A DNA stretch of 60,709 bases from Copromyces sp. CBS 386.78 (taxonomy: Eukaryota > Ascomycota > Sordariomycetes > Sordariales > Sordariaceae). A program made the position numbers and the translations under genes. The notes beneath the pieces were generated by a model. The model did not search any database and was not told where the DNA came from. It was given only the letters and a program-made list of their open reading frames with translations. The stretch covers positions 1-60,709 of the forward strand of contig MU839268.1 in NCBI GenBank assembly GCA_030685235.1. The letters are read 5' to 3'. This document shows positions 36,759 through 47,608 of the stretch, in pieces (position 1 is the stretch's first letter; each line of letters starts with the position of its first letter).

Positions 36759-37943
36759 GTTGTCGGTGGTTGGGAAGGATGGGGAAGGATAAAATCTGGT
36801 AAGTGCAATTGTGATGAAGAGCGGAATAATCCTGAGCTAACGGTGTGAATTAGACTGAGTTGAGGAGATGTGAGTCATCAAAGTGGAAGAGGCCGATGTT
36901 TTCGAGGGCTTTTAAACAATGTTGGTCTCAAGACCTTGCACCAACGTCCTCCGTTCATCCCAAGCTCAATACCCCAGAGGTGTTCTTCATGAGGCCTACA
37001 GCATGGGCGCGACCAGTTTCGTCGAGATTCGATAAGTGGTCTCATGTTTCGTGAGGCCCCCAGCCGCGGAAAACATGGGCCAAGAGCATGCCTCCACGCA
37101 CCGTCGCACCCTGCGTGATGTGATTGACAACAAACAACAAGGCTCTTAGCCCCTTGAAGGTCGAAACAGGCCTATGCCAAGGTTAGAGGCCCTTTTGCTC
37201 AGTTCTTACGCAACAGCGCGAATTCAAGAAGCAGTTGTTTCGGAGGCCCGGGTCGCATGGAGGCATACAGGTCGTGCATTGGAGGCATGCCATTCTTTAT
37301 CTACTTTTACGCCTCACCTCGACAATTGACAGCCTATCACGGTTTCAGTTGCCTGTCTTTGGGCCAATTGGATGTCGTTGAACGGACAGACTAGGTCACA
37401 TCATTGGGCCAGCATCATGGCTACACGCTACCAATCCCACTGCGCCAGGGGGGGCAAGGCAGCACGGACCCCATCAACGTCGTGGGCCTCGTAGGCCTCT
37501 GGCAGATTTAGCCTTGTTGGTCGTGTTGGCGATGTAGCCAAACACTCTTTTCCTGTTTGGGGGTGGGTGGTCGACGGTGGGCCGCGGTGCATTAACAGCA
37601 AGATGTGAAGATAATGTCTCAACTGGTGGCTTACGACCTCGGGAAGCCATCATGGACCCAGTATTTGAACCATGAACGCTGCTAAGCAACGAAGGACACT
37701 CTCATCCGTTCCTCTCTGGCTTCCAGGGGTTGCTTTATATCACCTTGTTACTCACACCGGACGGGATTCTGCGTGGCTCCAACTGTGTTGAGGCCACCAG
37801 CAACCGGGGACACGTCTTACCTCTACCGTTTTCAGCACCAACAATCTCGCAATTGTCGGAACCGGAACGCCCTTTTCCCGTCTATCGATCGCTTCGATCC
37901 CACCATCATACACACCAAAAGACGTTAACGACCCACTGCTGTC
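36759..37943. other. Divergent intergenic region between deaminase and zinc-finger genes
   Basis: The two genes face away from each other, so this 1.2 kb should carry both promoters. No coding frame is convincing. Pyrimidine-rich tracts precede 37944 and match a fungal core promoter in style. Confidence 0.5.
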
Positions 37944-39279
37944 ATGCGCGACAACCATACCATATCTGACCACGACTCTTCAGTTGTTGAGTGCGGTTAC
38001 CATTTTGACCTCAATGCCTGGGATGACATTGCTGGCAACACCGCCGAGGCCTTCAGCTGTTCCGACCCGGACAGTCCTTGGTCATCCTTCGCTCCGGACA
38101 CTCCTCCTGGCGTTGGCATTGTGTCATCAGATATGCCATTGACTCCACAAGGATCTCACTTTGGAATCAGTGGAGACGACCCTAGGGAAAACGTACAATA
38201 CAACTTTCCCATGCGCCACGATGAGGAGAACCTGACTGTAGACCCCAGTCAGTTGGATATGGGTCAGTACCAAGCCACGTACGACACTGGAGTCCAGGCT
38301 TCAGACTTCTATATCAATACCCAGGCTTGCTCCTATCCCCCTTTTTCGGCAGTCGGGCCTTCGGGCCCCCCTCAGATCCCCCAAACTTACTCGATATACT
38401 CATTTGACCAACCCGTCGAAGCCTATCAGGCCTCTGGTATCCCTTTGACTGGAGAACAAGACTTCCACCAATACGGTTCGGCAGAAGTAGCAGGAGCCCA
38501 CCCTCCACCCCGCTACGCTTCATCAGAATAGAAGATGGATCCCGAGCCGGATGCGGTTGGAGATTTGGACCCGAGTCTAGAAATAGACTCGGGGTTTCTT
38601 TCAGACAACACCGGTACCTTACCACAACCATCGGACGCAGTGTACACTTCTTGCGGGCAAGTTGGCTACACACATGTCCCCGAAGCTGTTTCTTACCAAC
38701 AATCCTTTCAAGACTTCTCTTCGACCTTGCATCAGCAACAGTCAGCACCGTCTTTACCACTTCAACTCCCGCAGGACGTCGACTTCGAAAACTGTGACAC
38801 TATGCAGCAATCGAGCGACCAGGAACAATCATCAGATCAATTGGCTTACGCCATGACTGCCACTGGCGAGTTCAAATGCACTGCTTCCAGATGCAAAACC
38901 CAGCCTGTCTTCAAGCGGAAATGCGATCTAACGTGCGTCCTTCTTCCTGTCCCGACACATCTGCCTTGCCTTCTTTCCCTTCTCTTCCACCTGCTTTGTT
39001 CTTAATCGCTGACATGTAATTCCTAACAGGAAGCATCAAAACAACCATCGCCGACCACGCGAATGTCCGAAAGCCAACGAAGGCTGCGACTACAAAGGCG
39101 GCGCAGAAAAGAAAGACCTCCACCGTCATTTGTGGTCACATCACCCGGTGTACGCTCGTAAAAATAACATCCCAGAGGAGAAAACGAAGTGCGATTACCC
39201 GGGCTGCGACTACAAGGGGAGGAAGGACAATGTGCGTAGGCACAAGGAGACCGTCGGTCATCATTTGGAGCAACCTTGA
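37944..39279 (+). CDS. C2H2 zinc-finger protein gene with an in-frame TAG
   Basis: Exons are 37944-38932 and 39030-39279, with a 97-nt intron (GTGCGT..AACAG, branch GCTGAC). If the TAG at 38529-38531 is passed, the protein is about 412 residues. The N-terminal 300 residues are acidic, Pro/Gln/Ser-rich and disordered, as in transcription factors. The C-terminus has three Cys/His units: CTASRC..KCDLTKH..H, CPKANEGC..DLHRH..HH and CDYPGC..NVRRH..GH, typical of fungal C2H2 factors. The reading frame is identical on both sides of the TAG and the character of the sequence does not change. The stop is therefore a recent nonsense change, a site removed by a 45-nt intron (38487-38531, weak GTAGCA donor, keeps frame), or a read-through site. 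A second ATG at 38535 could start a shorter finger-only product. Confidence 0.75.
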
Positions 39280-40829
39280 CCACTGTGAACCTGTCGGGCT
39301 TCGAGTGGCGAGGATTCTCCTTACGAGTCACGATTTTCCCTTTTCTATCCATCGCAGCGTTTTGCTTTGTTTTTCTTGTCACAAGGTCCGCGTTTTGTCA
39401 AGGCTGTTCCGAAAGGGACACAGCTGGTTTCTGGTGGCGCATTAAAGGAGTACCTGTTTCTCTCATTCATTCTCTGTCACTGAGTACCTACGTACATTGC
39501 TATTTGTTGGAAAGTCAAATCCAGCACACAATCACTCGTTCCAACACCCCAATGTTCATTGTTGCGTGCCGTCAATCATGTTCACCAATAGCTACCGTGA
39601 GCTGGGACCGGTAGTGTACGGTACCCTGCGGTCACGGTCCCGGCCCTTCGGCACAACGGTGCCACATCCGCGGGCCTCTTGCAGCAGCGTTACACCACCC
39701 TACCCTGTCCCCGGCAGTTTCTCCTCCCTCCATCCACCAATAGCATAGTCAAGTTCCCAAAGTAGGCACAATGATGCGCAGAAAGGCTATGGGCTTGTCT
39801 TGGGCCTCCCACATCATGGTGGGCCTCACGTTGGTGATGTGGTGCTAGCGCCGGAGGCCGGAAGTCGTGCGGGTCTTGTCTTGCATGACGACAGACGAAC
39901 GAACGAGTGTTTTGATGGCTGGGTGGGCAAATTGTGAGTCCAGTCGAGTGGCTGAGTGAGCGCATAGGTAAGGTAGGTCTCGGGTTGTGGGCAAAATTCC
40001 GAAGAAGCCCTGGACGGAGCTTTTCGTCACGGGTCTGGTGGGACCGAGCGGTTGTTCGGTCAAAGTCAAAGTGTCCTGGACATGGAATATTCGGCGAAGT
40101 GGAGACTGAGATCGTCTAAGTGGGGCCGGCCCGGGGTTTGTGTAACCTCTTCCGAGCGGGCGGGGAGTGCCGAGGCCGGGGGGGTTCGGTGGGGGCTCGT
40201 GCTGCGGTTGGAGCCCAATGGTCTGGTTCCGAAACCCGTACCCGGCTAGAACACAAATAGGCGCAGATCCATCTTGGTGCATAGTAGGTAGGTATCGTCT
40301 TGCCCCATTTACGGTCTATTCGTCATAAATCGGACATCTCTCCGGTCGTTTCATCGTCACGACCAACCAGACCTGGAAGAACTGGACAGCAATGGATGAA
40401 TCTCGAGTACAATCCAGCCGTAGCGGATCGGGGTGGTTTTTCTTTCTCGGCAAAAAAGCGGCGGCAGTGTCGTGATGAACGTTGTTGAGACGAACATAAT
40501 TGCCTACGACGAGAAAGCACAGCACGCCGCTCACAAAGAAGTTTAGCATTTTGACTTCTCTCTGTCGGTGGCCATATCGTTTGCTTGCACGTGCATGTGG
40601 TTAGCGAAGGTAGGTACTCTTTGCCGAGCAACAGGATGCACAGGTACAACTCCTCCAGTCCCCGAGGGAGTCAAGTCCAAGCGGTCGGTCCAGCCTACTT
40701 GCGCCTTGCACTTTTGCTCTCTTTGCATGTCTCTGGGATCTCGAGCATCGACGAGGCCAGGCCAGACTGTCTGGAGTTTTATACTACTACATTAAGCTAA
40801 CAAGTCTTTTCTCGAATCCGGAAAGCAGA
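39280..40829. other. Intergenic region, no supported gene
   Basis: Normal GC composition with many overlapping short frames, the longest 145 codons at 39845-40282 (-), Pro/Arg-rich and without family features. No repeats or RNA genes were recognised. Confidence 0.45.
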
Positions 40830-42538
40830 ATGGATGTGGGAAATCACCGTCATAGCGCCGACCGAGACGACTTCATGGAAGTCTTCCAGAAGACACTTCT
40901 TGGGAAGACCCTCGTGTCGGAACCGGGGAGTCCGCCATCGCTCGAGAGGGCGAGAATACTAAGTGGGATCAGGTCGATGCGCAAGGCTTCTTCTGGAGCC
41001 AATTATGCACTTTTCCTCGGTCGGCTCCGGAAGATTGCCCCTGCCCAGGCGCACTGCTACATCGACGAGTATCAGGAAATGACAGACGTGGGGCGATCTG
41101 GGCCATCAACACCGGTCTTTAGAATTCAAGGCAACATTTTCGTAAGACGGAGCGTCTCCACATATGCCGATTATGTACTTGCAGAACCGATCTTCTGGTG
41201 GTTGACAACCTTCTGCAAGTTCGTCATTGCGGCCTGTCTCGGCTCAAGGGCCTGGTTCAACAGATCAGCACCGCTGGTCACCATATGAGACGCCATCGAC
41301 TCATTCATAACCGAGCGTCCGTCTCCAGACTCAAAGACAATTCCGAGATCAAGCTGCACTTACCGCCACACATCGTTCACCAATATCTTCCGGCCAGTAC
41401 TTCCGCCGCGGGCATACAACCAGACCCCAGAGTAACGCCCCTGTGGAAGTCAGTTTCCTTGACGCGCTGGTCTCTGACCACGTGCTGGTTCCTCTTCATA
41501 CTCTCTCAAGCCATCCTCCTCTTCTGCGAAGCTATAACCATCGAACGCAAGGCACCCCAGCTCAGCGCACGCCTCAAGTCCCTCTTCACCTTCAACCTCG
41601 AAAGGAACTCCGACTACCTACATCCTATTCCAAAGCGACGGCAACAAAACGGACATCTTTGTAACCCCCCCCGCTGGCGCTTCGTCCTGCTCGCCAACAC
41701 GCCGCAGATCTTCCTCTCCTTGACGTACCTTTTTTCTTCAAGAACAATCCTGGCCAAAATGGTCGCCGAAAAGGGAGTTGGCATTCCATTCATGTCGAAA
41801 GCACAAGCGAGACTACCTTACCTTTCCTGTACGGGCACCACAAGGGCGGCGGCGGCAAAGATGATGAGGAAGACTTGGACGGCATGGGGGGGGGGGGGGG
41901 GAGAACAGCAAAAACCAACAACAGCATTATCACCATCGGGCCCCAAGACAAAAAAAAAAAAAAAAAAAGAACGACGCACCTCCCCAGCTCCGCGGCTCCC
42001 AACGCTCCACCTTCTTCCTCAGCCTTTCCTACTTGACCGCTATGCTGTCCCCTTCCCCATCGTCCCCAGTGTTATGCACCGGTTTACATGTATGAACCAG
42101 TGCTTGTACTATACCGAAGTCAATTTCATGGAGGTGGAGGGGATCACCTCGGATAAGTCGAAGCCGACTGGGCCACTTCGACGCTGGGGTACTCAACCCA
42201 CCTGGGCCATGTTCTGGATGATTGTGCTGGGGACGCTTTCGTGGGTGACGACGATTTTGGGGTTGGCGGTTTTGGGGAGGTATCCCGCTGGTATGCCGAT
42301 TATTGGGGGGGGGGGGGAGGGGTTGGGTTATTCGGCTGGTGTTACGGCTGCTGCTTGTCATGCTCCGCTGGGGCGGAGAGGGCCTAGTGAGACGAGGGAG
42401 AGAGAGGGTCGTGAGGGTCGAGATGTCGAGATACGGAGGGGAGGGGAGCGGTGCAGGAATAGGGATGGGGACATGATGGAGGAGAGAAGGAGGGAGATAC
42501 GGATATCACGGCAGGTCGGGCCGTTGTCGTGGGGTTAA
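40830..42538 (+). pseudogene. Decayed DUF6536-like multi-span membrane protein gene
   Basis: The 3' part reads like the end of fungal DUF6536 integral membrane proteins. It has a membrane segment CWFLFILSQAILLFCEA, the hallmark LLANTPQIFLSLTYLF near 41690-41740, then RYAVPFPIVPSVMH, the membrane span WMIVLGTLSWVTTILGLAVLG with GRYPAGMPIIGG, and a C-terminal AACHAP..PLSWG. The middle is broken. Between about 41780 and 42030 the frame passes through G16 (41886-41901) and A19 (41950-41968) runs. The expected RGSQRSTFFLSLSY segment (about 41990-42033) lies in a different frame from the following RYAVPF. Another G13 run is at 42305-42317. A 152-codon frame at 40830-41288 may be the 5' end but is in another frame and not recognisable. 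The gene is probably non-functional, although homopolymer sequencing errors could mimic part of this. Confidence 0.6.
41886..41901 (+). repeat. G16 homopolymer in decayed membrane-protein gene
   Basis: Sixteen consecutive G. Together with A19 at 41950-41968 and G13 at 42305-42317 it sits in the part where the reading frame fails. Confidence 0.9.
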
Positions 42539-43012
42539 GTAGGGTACCTTAAAAATCCAAAGTTCACTTCGCCCAAATACACCAGCAAAATGCAACTATA
42601 CAGGGTATATGTATATTCTGATAGGGGACATGGCCATTACAATCATCATTGCAAAAAGAATCAAGCTACACAGTCAGGTTTCCGTCCTCAGCAATACTAA
42701 TTAAAGTGAGTGTATTTACAGGGGGTTTTAGTGACTCGTCGGACACCTTCCGACTTGTTTTCTTTGTCGAAGAAAAAACAAAAAAAAAAAGAAAAGAGGT
42801 AAGGCACTAAACAAAACAGACGTCGCTAACCAAATCTACTCATTCTTGGAAGGTACCAATTGAGTGCATATGTTTTGGACATTTCCATTGTAAGTCCCGT
42901 CCTTTTCTTTTGCGAGTGTATCAGTGGGCAGTGGTGTTTTGGTGTGAAAGCGTAACGGGGGGTGGCTGTCATGGATACCTTCCTTGCTTTTGGACGGGCG
43001 TAACCTTCACTT
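42539..43012. other. Intergenic, no gene seen
   Basis: Normal composition with an A-rich run near 42776-42794. No coding or structural signal was recognised. Confidence 0.5.
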
Positions 43013-43600
43013 TTACTGTACAACGGGCACGCTGATGTGCATCGACGCCCGTTTGTGCGATGCAAATCCCTTCGTCTCTGGCTCTTTGTCCAACCAATCC
43101 ACTACCCTCTTGGCACATAGACCAACCGTCTGAGGGCTACCTGCGTCTCGTAGTAATACCGTCGTGCCCGTTTTGAGTTTGCTGTTCCGGGATGACGTGT
43201 CTTCTTGTGTGTTTGATCCCGAAACGACGGTAACATACAGGTACTTACTTTCCTTGAGTGTGGCGTAAGTGTCTGTGGCCCGATTGATCGATCCATCTAC
43301 ATTTTTGTTAACTATCTTCAGTAGTGCTAGCTGTCGTCGTTTGAATAGGGTTGAGCTATTTGTAGCCGAGTCAGCCTTCAAACAGTAAAACAACCATCCG
43401 CAATCCCTCCGATACCTTATCCACGTACGTTCTGATTCTGAAGTCTGGACGGGGGCAGCCTCTCCATTAACATGATAGCTTATAGCCGGCCAAACAAATG
43501 CGGCTCGGCAGTTGGCATGTGGCGAGCCGAACGGAAGGAATCCTAAGGTGGCTTTTGTCCGGCAGTCCAGCCCTGGTTTGTTTGCTGGAGGTACGTACAT
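43013..43600 (-). CDS. Possible hypothetical protein, 195 codons
   Basis: A single minus-strand frame runs from an ATG at 43600 to a stop at 43013. It is the longest frame in this stretch. The product is basic, with no membrane segment, signal peptide or recognised domain. There is no paralogue in the window and no intron signals support it. It may be a chance frame in intergenic DNA and is listed only because nothing else explains the region. Confidence 0.2.
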   Translation of the reverse strand: MYVPPANKPGLDCRTKATLGFLPFGSPHANCRAAFVWPAISYHVNGEAAPVQTSESERTWIRYRRDCGWLFYCLKADSATNSSTLFKRRQLALLKIVNKNVDGSINRATDTYATLKESKYLYVTVVSGSNTQEDTSSRNSKLKTGTTVLLRDAGSPQTVGLCAKRVVDWLDKEPETKGFASHKRASMHISVPVVQ

Positions 43601-43608
43601 AGCTTAGC

Positions 43609-43641
<33 letters not shown>

Positions 43642-44376
43642 AGGAAAAACCCTTCTCCGGTGAATGAAATGCTGGATCTTCAATTGTGGTGAACGTTAGT
43701 TGCAGGTTGGGTCCTGGGTTGGACCTTCACGGTAGCCGCCATACCGACGTATATCGAAACCCTTGTCCTACGATGAGGGTGTAACTCCGAGGATAGAAGT
43801 GCAAATAGTGACACTATTTAGAAGTAACATCGAAGTGCAAACTAGACTCATGTCAGGCCTAACAATTTCATCTGCGGTGAATCTGCAGGACAAACGGACC
43901 GTGCGTGCAACGCGCTGTTAGTGCATTTGGGGCTTGGTATGAGGAGCGCTCGCGAAAGCCACTAACACCCTAACAGCCCTTTTTAGCGTGCACTGCGCTG
44001 TAAGATGTAGAGAAGAAATGTCAATGTTCTACCCTTTAAATACTCTCCAAGGTTGCTATCTCACTTATCTCAGCGCTCAAACCTCTTTTCGCGACGTAAC
44101 GCATGAACCAGATTACACTACACAAATCTAATTTATTGATAAAATGCCATGACTACTGTTTTGGGTGATATTTTTGACATGGCGTTCTGAGTCAATACCG
44201 TCAAATACACTGAAAGAATCAACGCACAGGCCACAATTGGAAACTTTGGAAACTTTCACGACCGCGCGAAGCGCGCACGGGCCGCAGGCCCAGGTCGCCC
44301 CCTGCCTAAAAAAGAAAGGAGGTCTGAGTACTGAGATAACTTCTTACGTTATAGTCTGATACACGTTTCTTAATGT
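43601..44376. other. Intergenic with A17 run and weak hairpin motifs
   Basis: An A-rich run lies at about 43614-43640. Near 43910-44005 there are imperfect repeats of TGTTAGTG/CACTAACA. At 44265-44280 a CGCGCGAAGCGCGC palindrome occurs. No gene was seen. Confidence 0.4.
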
Positions 44377-44385
44377 TACCTTTTA

Positions 44386-44540
44386 CCGCATCCTCTCAGG
44401 CGATTTGGTTTTACTCAACAGGGGGTATAATTAGCTTTTGACCAATGTGCTGGTGAGTGGATGTAGGTCGCAAGGTTTCTCGGGAACGATCCAGTAACAT
44501 GACTGGTTTGAGTAAAACCAAATCGCCTAAGAGGATGCGG
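44386..44540. repeat. Inverted repeat, 33-nt arms
   Basis: The left arm starts CCGCATCCTCTCAGGCGATT. The right arm is its reverse complement with one mismatch. The loop is about 89 bp with no recognisable content. It lies 6 bp from the 45-nt hairpin. Confidence 0.85.
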
Positions 44541-44546
44541 GAGAGC

Positions 44547-44755
44547 GTGATCGGTAGCCCTGATTTTCGCTGACCCGGTCAGCCGGTCAGCATGCGAGCA
44601 ATGTGGTTGGTTGCAAGGCCAAATGTGGGGGGATTTTGCTGACCCGGGTCAGCAACCCGAAAAAGGTACATCGAATTCAAAAAAGTTAACCGATCACGAT
44701 TCTGACCGCGGCTGACCGGCTGACCAGGTCAGCAAAAATCAGGGCTACCGATCAC
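44547..44755. repeat. Inverted repeat, 45-nt arms (MITE-like)
   Basis: Arms begin GTGATCGGTAGCCCTGATTT and end with the reverse complement; 43 of 45 positions pair. Length is 209 bp. Unmutated, so not subject to strong RIP. Confidence 0.85.
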
Positions 44756-44766
44756 CCTCTTAATGT

Positions 44767-45274
44767 GAAAAGCAACAAACAGGCATGCACATAGCTTAAA
44801 CTAGGATAGCGTGTAGAACGGTCTTTAACAGGATATTGATCTTCTGGCGTTGATTTCTTTGATGAGCCTCTTGTGCCCCTTGTCCTTTTCTAATGCCGGC
44901 TCAAAGATGACGTGCTTTGCTAGAACAACGACCATAAAAGCTTCAACTCTTTTCCGTTAACCCATTCTCGAGCAACCCAGATACGTGCCGAATGTCAAGT
45001 GTCTGGGATCAAACTGTCGAGGTATTCCCAAGATAAAAAGCAAACCCGTCAATTCAGATATGGTACATTGCGTCAAGTTTGCTGCATGTATGGAACATAT
45101 GACCAATTGCATCCTTGTTGTCAGGAATGGTGGCATACAGGTTAACCCTTCATGTAAGGTAGAAACTCTGCAGTGGGCGTCCCTGCCAGATTCTGCGCTA
45201 CTGCATCCAGCAACAAACAGGAGAACTGAAGCTCCGGGCCCATCGGAGTATTGGTCGTGTAATCAGTCCTATCT
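44767..45274. other. Intergenic, downstream of the short CELSP paralogue
   Basis: No gene or repeat recognised. Short frames only. Confidence 0.4.
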
Positions 45275-45603
45275 TTATCCCGACCTCCTTGCCTTGGTCT
45301 CACTTCCCCATTTCTCGAGTTCGTTCTGGAGTACGGCGGTGATGCTCGAAGACGTGTTGTCCAAGACGGTACCGACGATCTGCAATGAAAAGGCCGAGTG
45401 TTAGCTGGCTCCCGCAAAACCTTGATGAGCCAGAATACATGGAAGGAACGGCAGACACGGACCTTATCCACAAGGAGACGCTTCGCTTCCACAAACTGGC
45501 ATTTGTGCGGGAGAGAAAATCGCTCTAAAGCGTTTCTTATTTCGGGCGACAGCTCACATCTCGCGGGATCGTTGCACTTTTGCGTCGAAGGCGGCATAAG
45601 CAC
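45275..45603 (-). CDS. Short paralogue of the CELSP-motif protein (81 aa)
   Basis: Exons are 45603-45463 and 45379-45275, with an 83-nt intron (GTCCGT..TTGCAG). The product is 81 aa. It carries CNDPARCELSPEI..ALERF..PHKC..EAKRLLVDK, then the intron, then IVGTVLDN and a helical basic tail. The gene at 51614-52612 has the same motif series with the intron at the same codon (CSNRDKCELSP..MQRF..PHIC..QAKRLLVEK, intron, IVNKVLQN). The two are therefore paralogues. This copy lacks the long disordered N-terminal region and no upstream exon could be found. It is either a truncated relic or a genuine short form. The family was not recognised. The two Cys and the PH-x-C could bind a metal, but that is only a guess. 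Confidence 0.55.
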
Positions 45604-47608
45604 TCTTTTCTTTTTTGGTCTCGCGACCCGGAGTTATGCTCGTCGAAACCTCACGTGGGGTTGAGCACGACAAGAGCGACGGATCTTGGAGTTTCGGTTA
45701 CTGCAAGCCGAAATGTCAGTGATCTTGTTCGTGATTGTAGGAAGCTTGACCCAGCGGAAGCGTCCGTCAACGGTACCTTCGAACCGGTGGGAGATGGCCT
45801 GTGAGTATGGGTGAACCGTTGGCAAGGTAATCGGACGGCAATTTTTCAGAAAATCCAAATGGACGCTGATGGCAAGTTCGATGGGCTAATCCTGTTGCTG
45901 TCTAGAGGTATAGAGGACAGGGACCGATATCCTGGGTTAAGATCGAGAGGCACGATCTTTTATCTTGAAGCGTGTTGCTTTCTTGGGCAGCGTCCTCGGT
46001 AGTTTTGTTGGGACGCCAGGCTAATACTTTGTTGCGTCCTACGATAATCCCAGGAACAGCTAACACCCGGGCCGGAACCGTAATTCGGATCGTCTTGGTG
46101 GTTTGTGGAGTGCCAATAAACCCACGAATCTCCACATACGCTAGTTGAGTGGCGATGCGAAATGTGGAAAGAGGGGAATCGAACCACGTAGAATAAGGAA
46201 ATAAGAAAGCAAACAAACAAAGAACAGTGTAAGCCACGAAGGCTCGACTTTATCCTCTACCATCTCTCCGCTTTCTGGGATAAGGGAACAAAGGGATGCT
46301 GTGTAAAGCTTTCTGCAGAATGGTGTAACAGTTAAGGAAGGTCGAAAAACATCGCGTGCACAATCCCATCCCAAGAACTTACAAGCTGCCTTCTGGTACT
46401 TGACGTCTGAGCACTCATACTGTCATACCGTGTCGAAGTACTATGAACGTCTGCCTCGTACGCAGGAGAAGTACACAGAGCAACAATATTCCTAGTTAGA
46501 GGTATTGGTACCTGTGGCGAGGGATCTGGTTACCTTTCCTAGTCTCACGGGACAGTTCACTCCCTGACTGTTTTTGAGACAACAACAAATAGAAGCTGGG
46601 TTCATGGCTGCTTATGTGTGTAAGGCAAACGATGTGTGTTGGACCACAAGGCACGGTGAGGTGCTTTAAACTTCAAGGGAGAGCCTGGGGGGAGTCCACG
46701 GAGCTATTTGTGTTCTCTCGCCATCCAGCACCGCAGGCTGTAGGCCCTTGTTCCTGTCGCACCGTTTCCAGGCCCCAATAAGTCGGCTGGCGCGACTTTA
46801 GGCACGTCCGTGGCTCCCTCCTCAGCAGTCCTGAGCTCCTTCTTTCCCAGCCATTGGCAATGCAGGCAGGCGCGAGGCAGGCCAGCAACAGTCGGTCTAG
46901 GCAACGTGCGTGGATGAATGCGACTTCACCTCTGGGCGCTTCCCTTTCTAAGGAAGATAAACGACTCGAGTCCCTTCCCCTCGACAGACAGTCAGACACT
47001 GATTCCTGAACATCTAGTTTCCACCCCGCTTCCCTTCCTTTCGACCTGCACTCATACCGTTTGAGAAGCTAGTTACCCTCTCACACAGCGCCCTTTTGTT
47101 TCCAGATGCCTATCCTTGAGGTGTTGATGGGGAGCCACTAGTAGGGGCTTTTGCTCGGAGCCTACATGCATTCACGTCGTCCCCTTACGTCCCAAAGAAT
47201 TTCTATCTTGTTTCTATTCCGGTTGATATTCGCCTACATGGTTGTAACAATTTCCGAATCATTCATTGCCCTATTACCGCACGATATGAACTTGACTGAT
47301 ACGAGAATCAACTATTAGGTTGCGCCACGTTCGACGAATCACCCTCGCACGATACATTCATGTCGCCCGATGACATTGCCTAGAACCCTTCCACGCACTC
47401 ATCCAAAGCCGAACGATGATACACACAAGACAGCGACATCCGATACCACGAAACAACGATATGGACGACGGGGATAGGGCGCCATAAGGGACGAGGTAAA
47501 AACGAAAACACCGATCCGAACACGATTGCAACGCAACACCGGACTGGACGCAACAACGAACTTCAGGATGACTGGAAAAAAGAGTCCCGACTCTGCAATA
47601 CATCACGC
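45604..47608. other. Intergenic, no supported gene
   Basis: Several frames of 60-110 codons on both strands, none with a domain. The frame at 45902-46237 (-) begins with a hydrophobic segment but then loses character. No RNA gene or repeat was recognised. Confidence 0.4.

Larger units (their letters stand above)
44377..44757. mobile_element. Small non-autonomous element with two hairpins and 9-bp flanking direct repeats
   Basis: TCTTAATGT occurs at 44368-44376 and again at 44758-44766. The 381 bp between them contain two separate inverted repeats. One has 33-nt arms at 44386-44418 and 44508-44540 (one mismatch). The other has 45-nt arms at 44547-44591 and 44711-44755 (two mismatches). The second hairpin encloses further copies of GCTGACC/GGTCAGC, including a perfect 20-bp palindrome near 44637. 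There is no coding capacity. A 9-bp duplication suggests a Mutator-like or related DNA transposase, but the outermost bases are not a clear terminal inverted repeat pair. It could also be two MITEs inserted side by side. Confidence 0.65.

Noticed and set aside
43905..44005. Hairpin with TGTTAGTG / CACTAACA arms
   Set aside because: The arms pair poorly beyond 9 bp and there is no flanking duplication; too weak to call an element.
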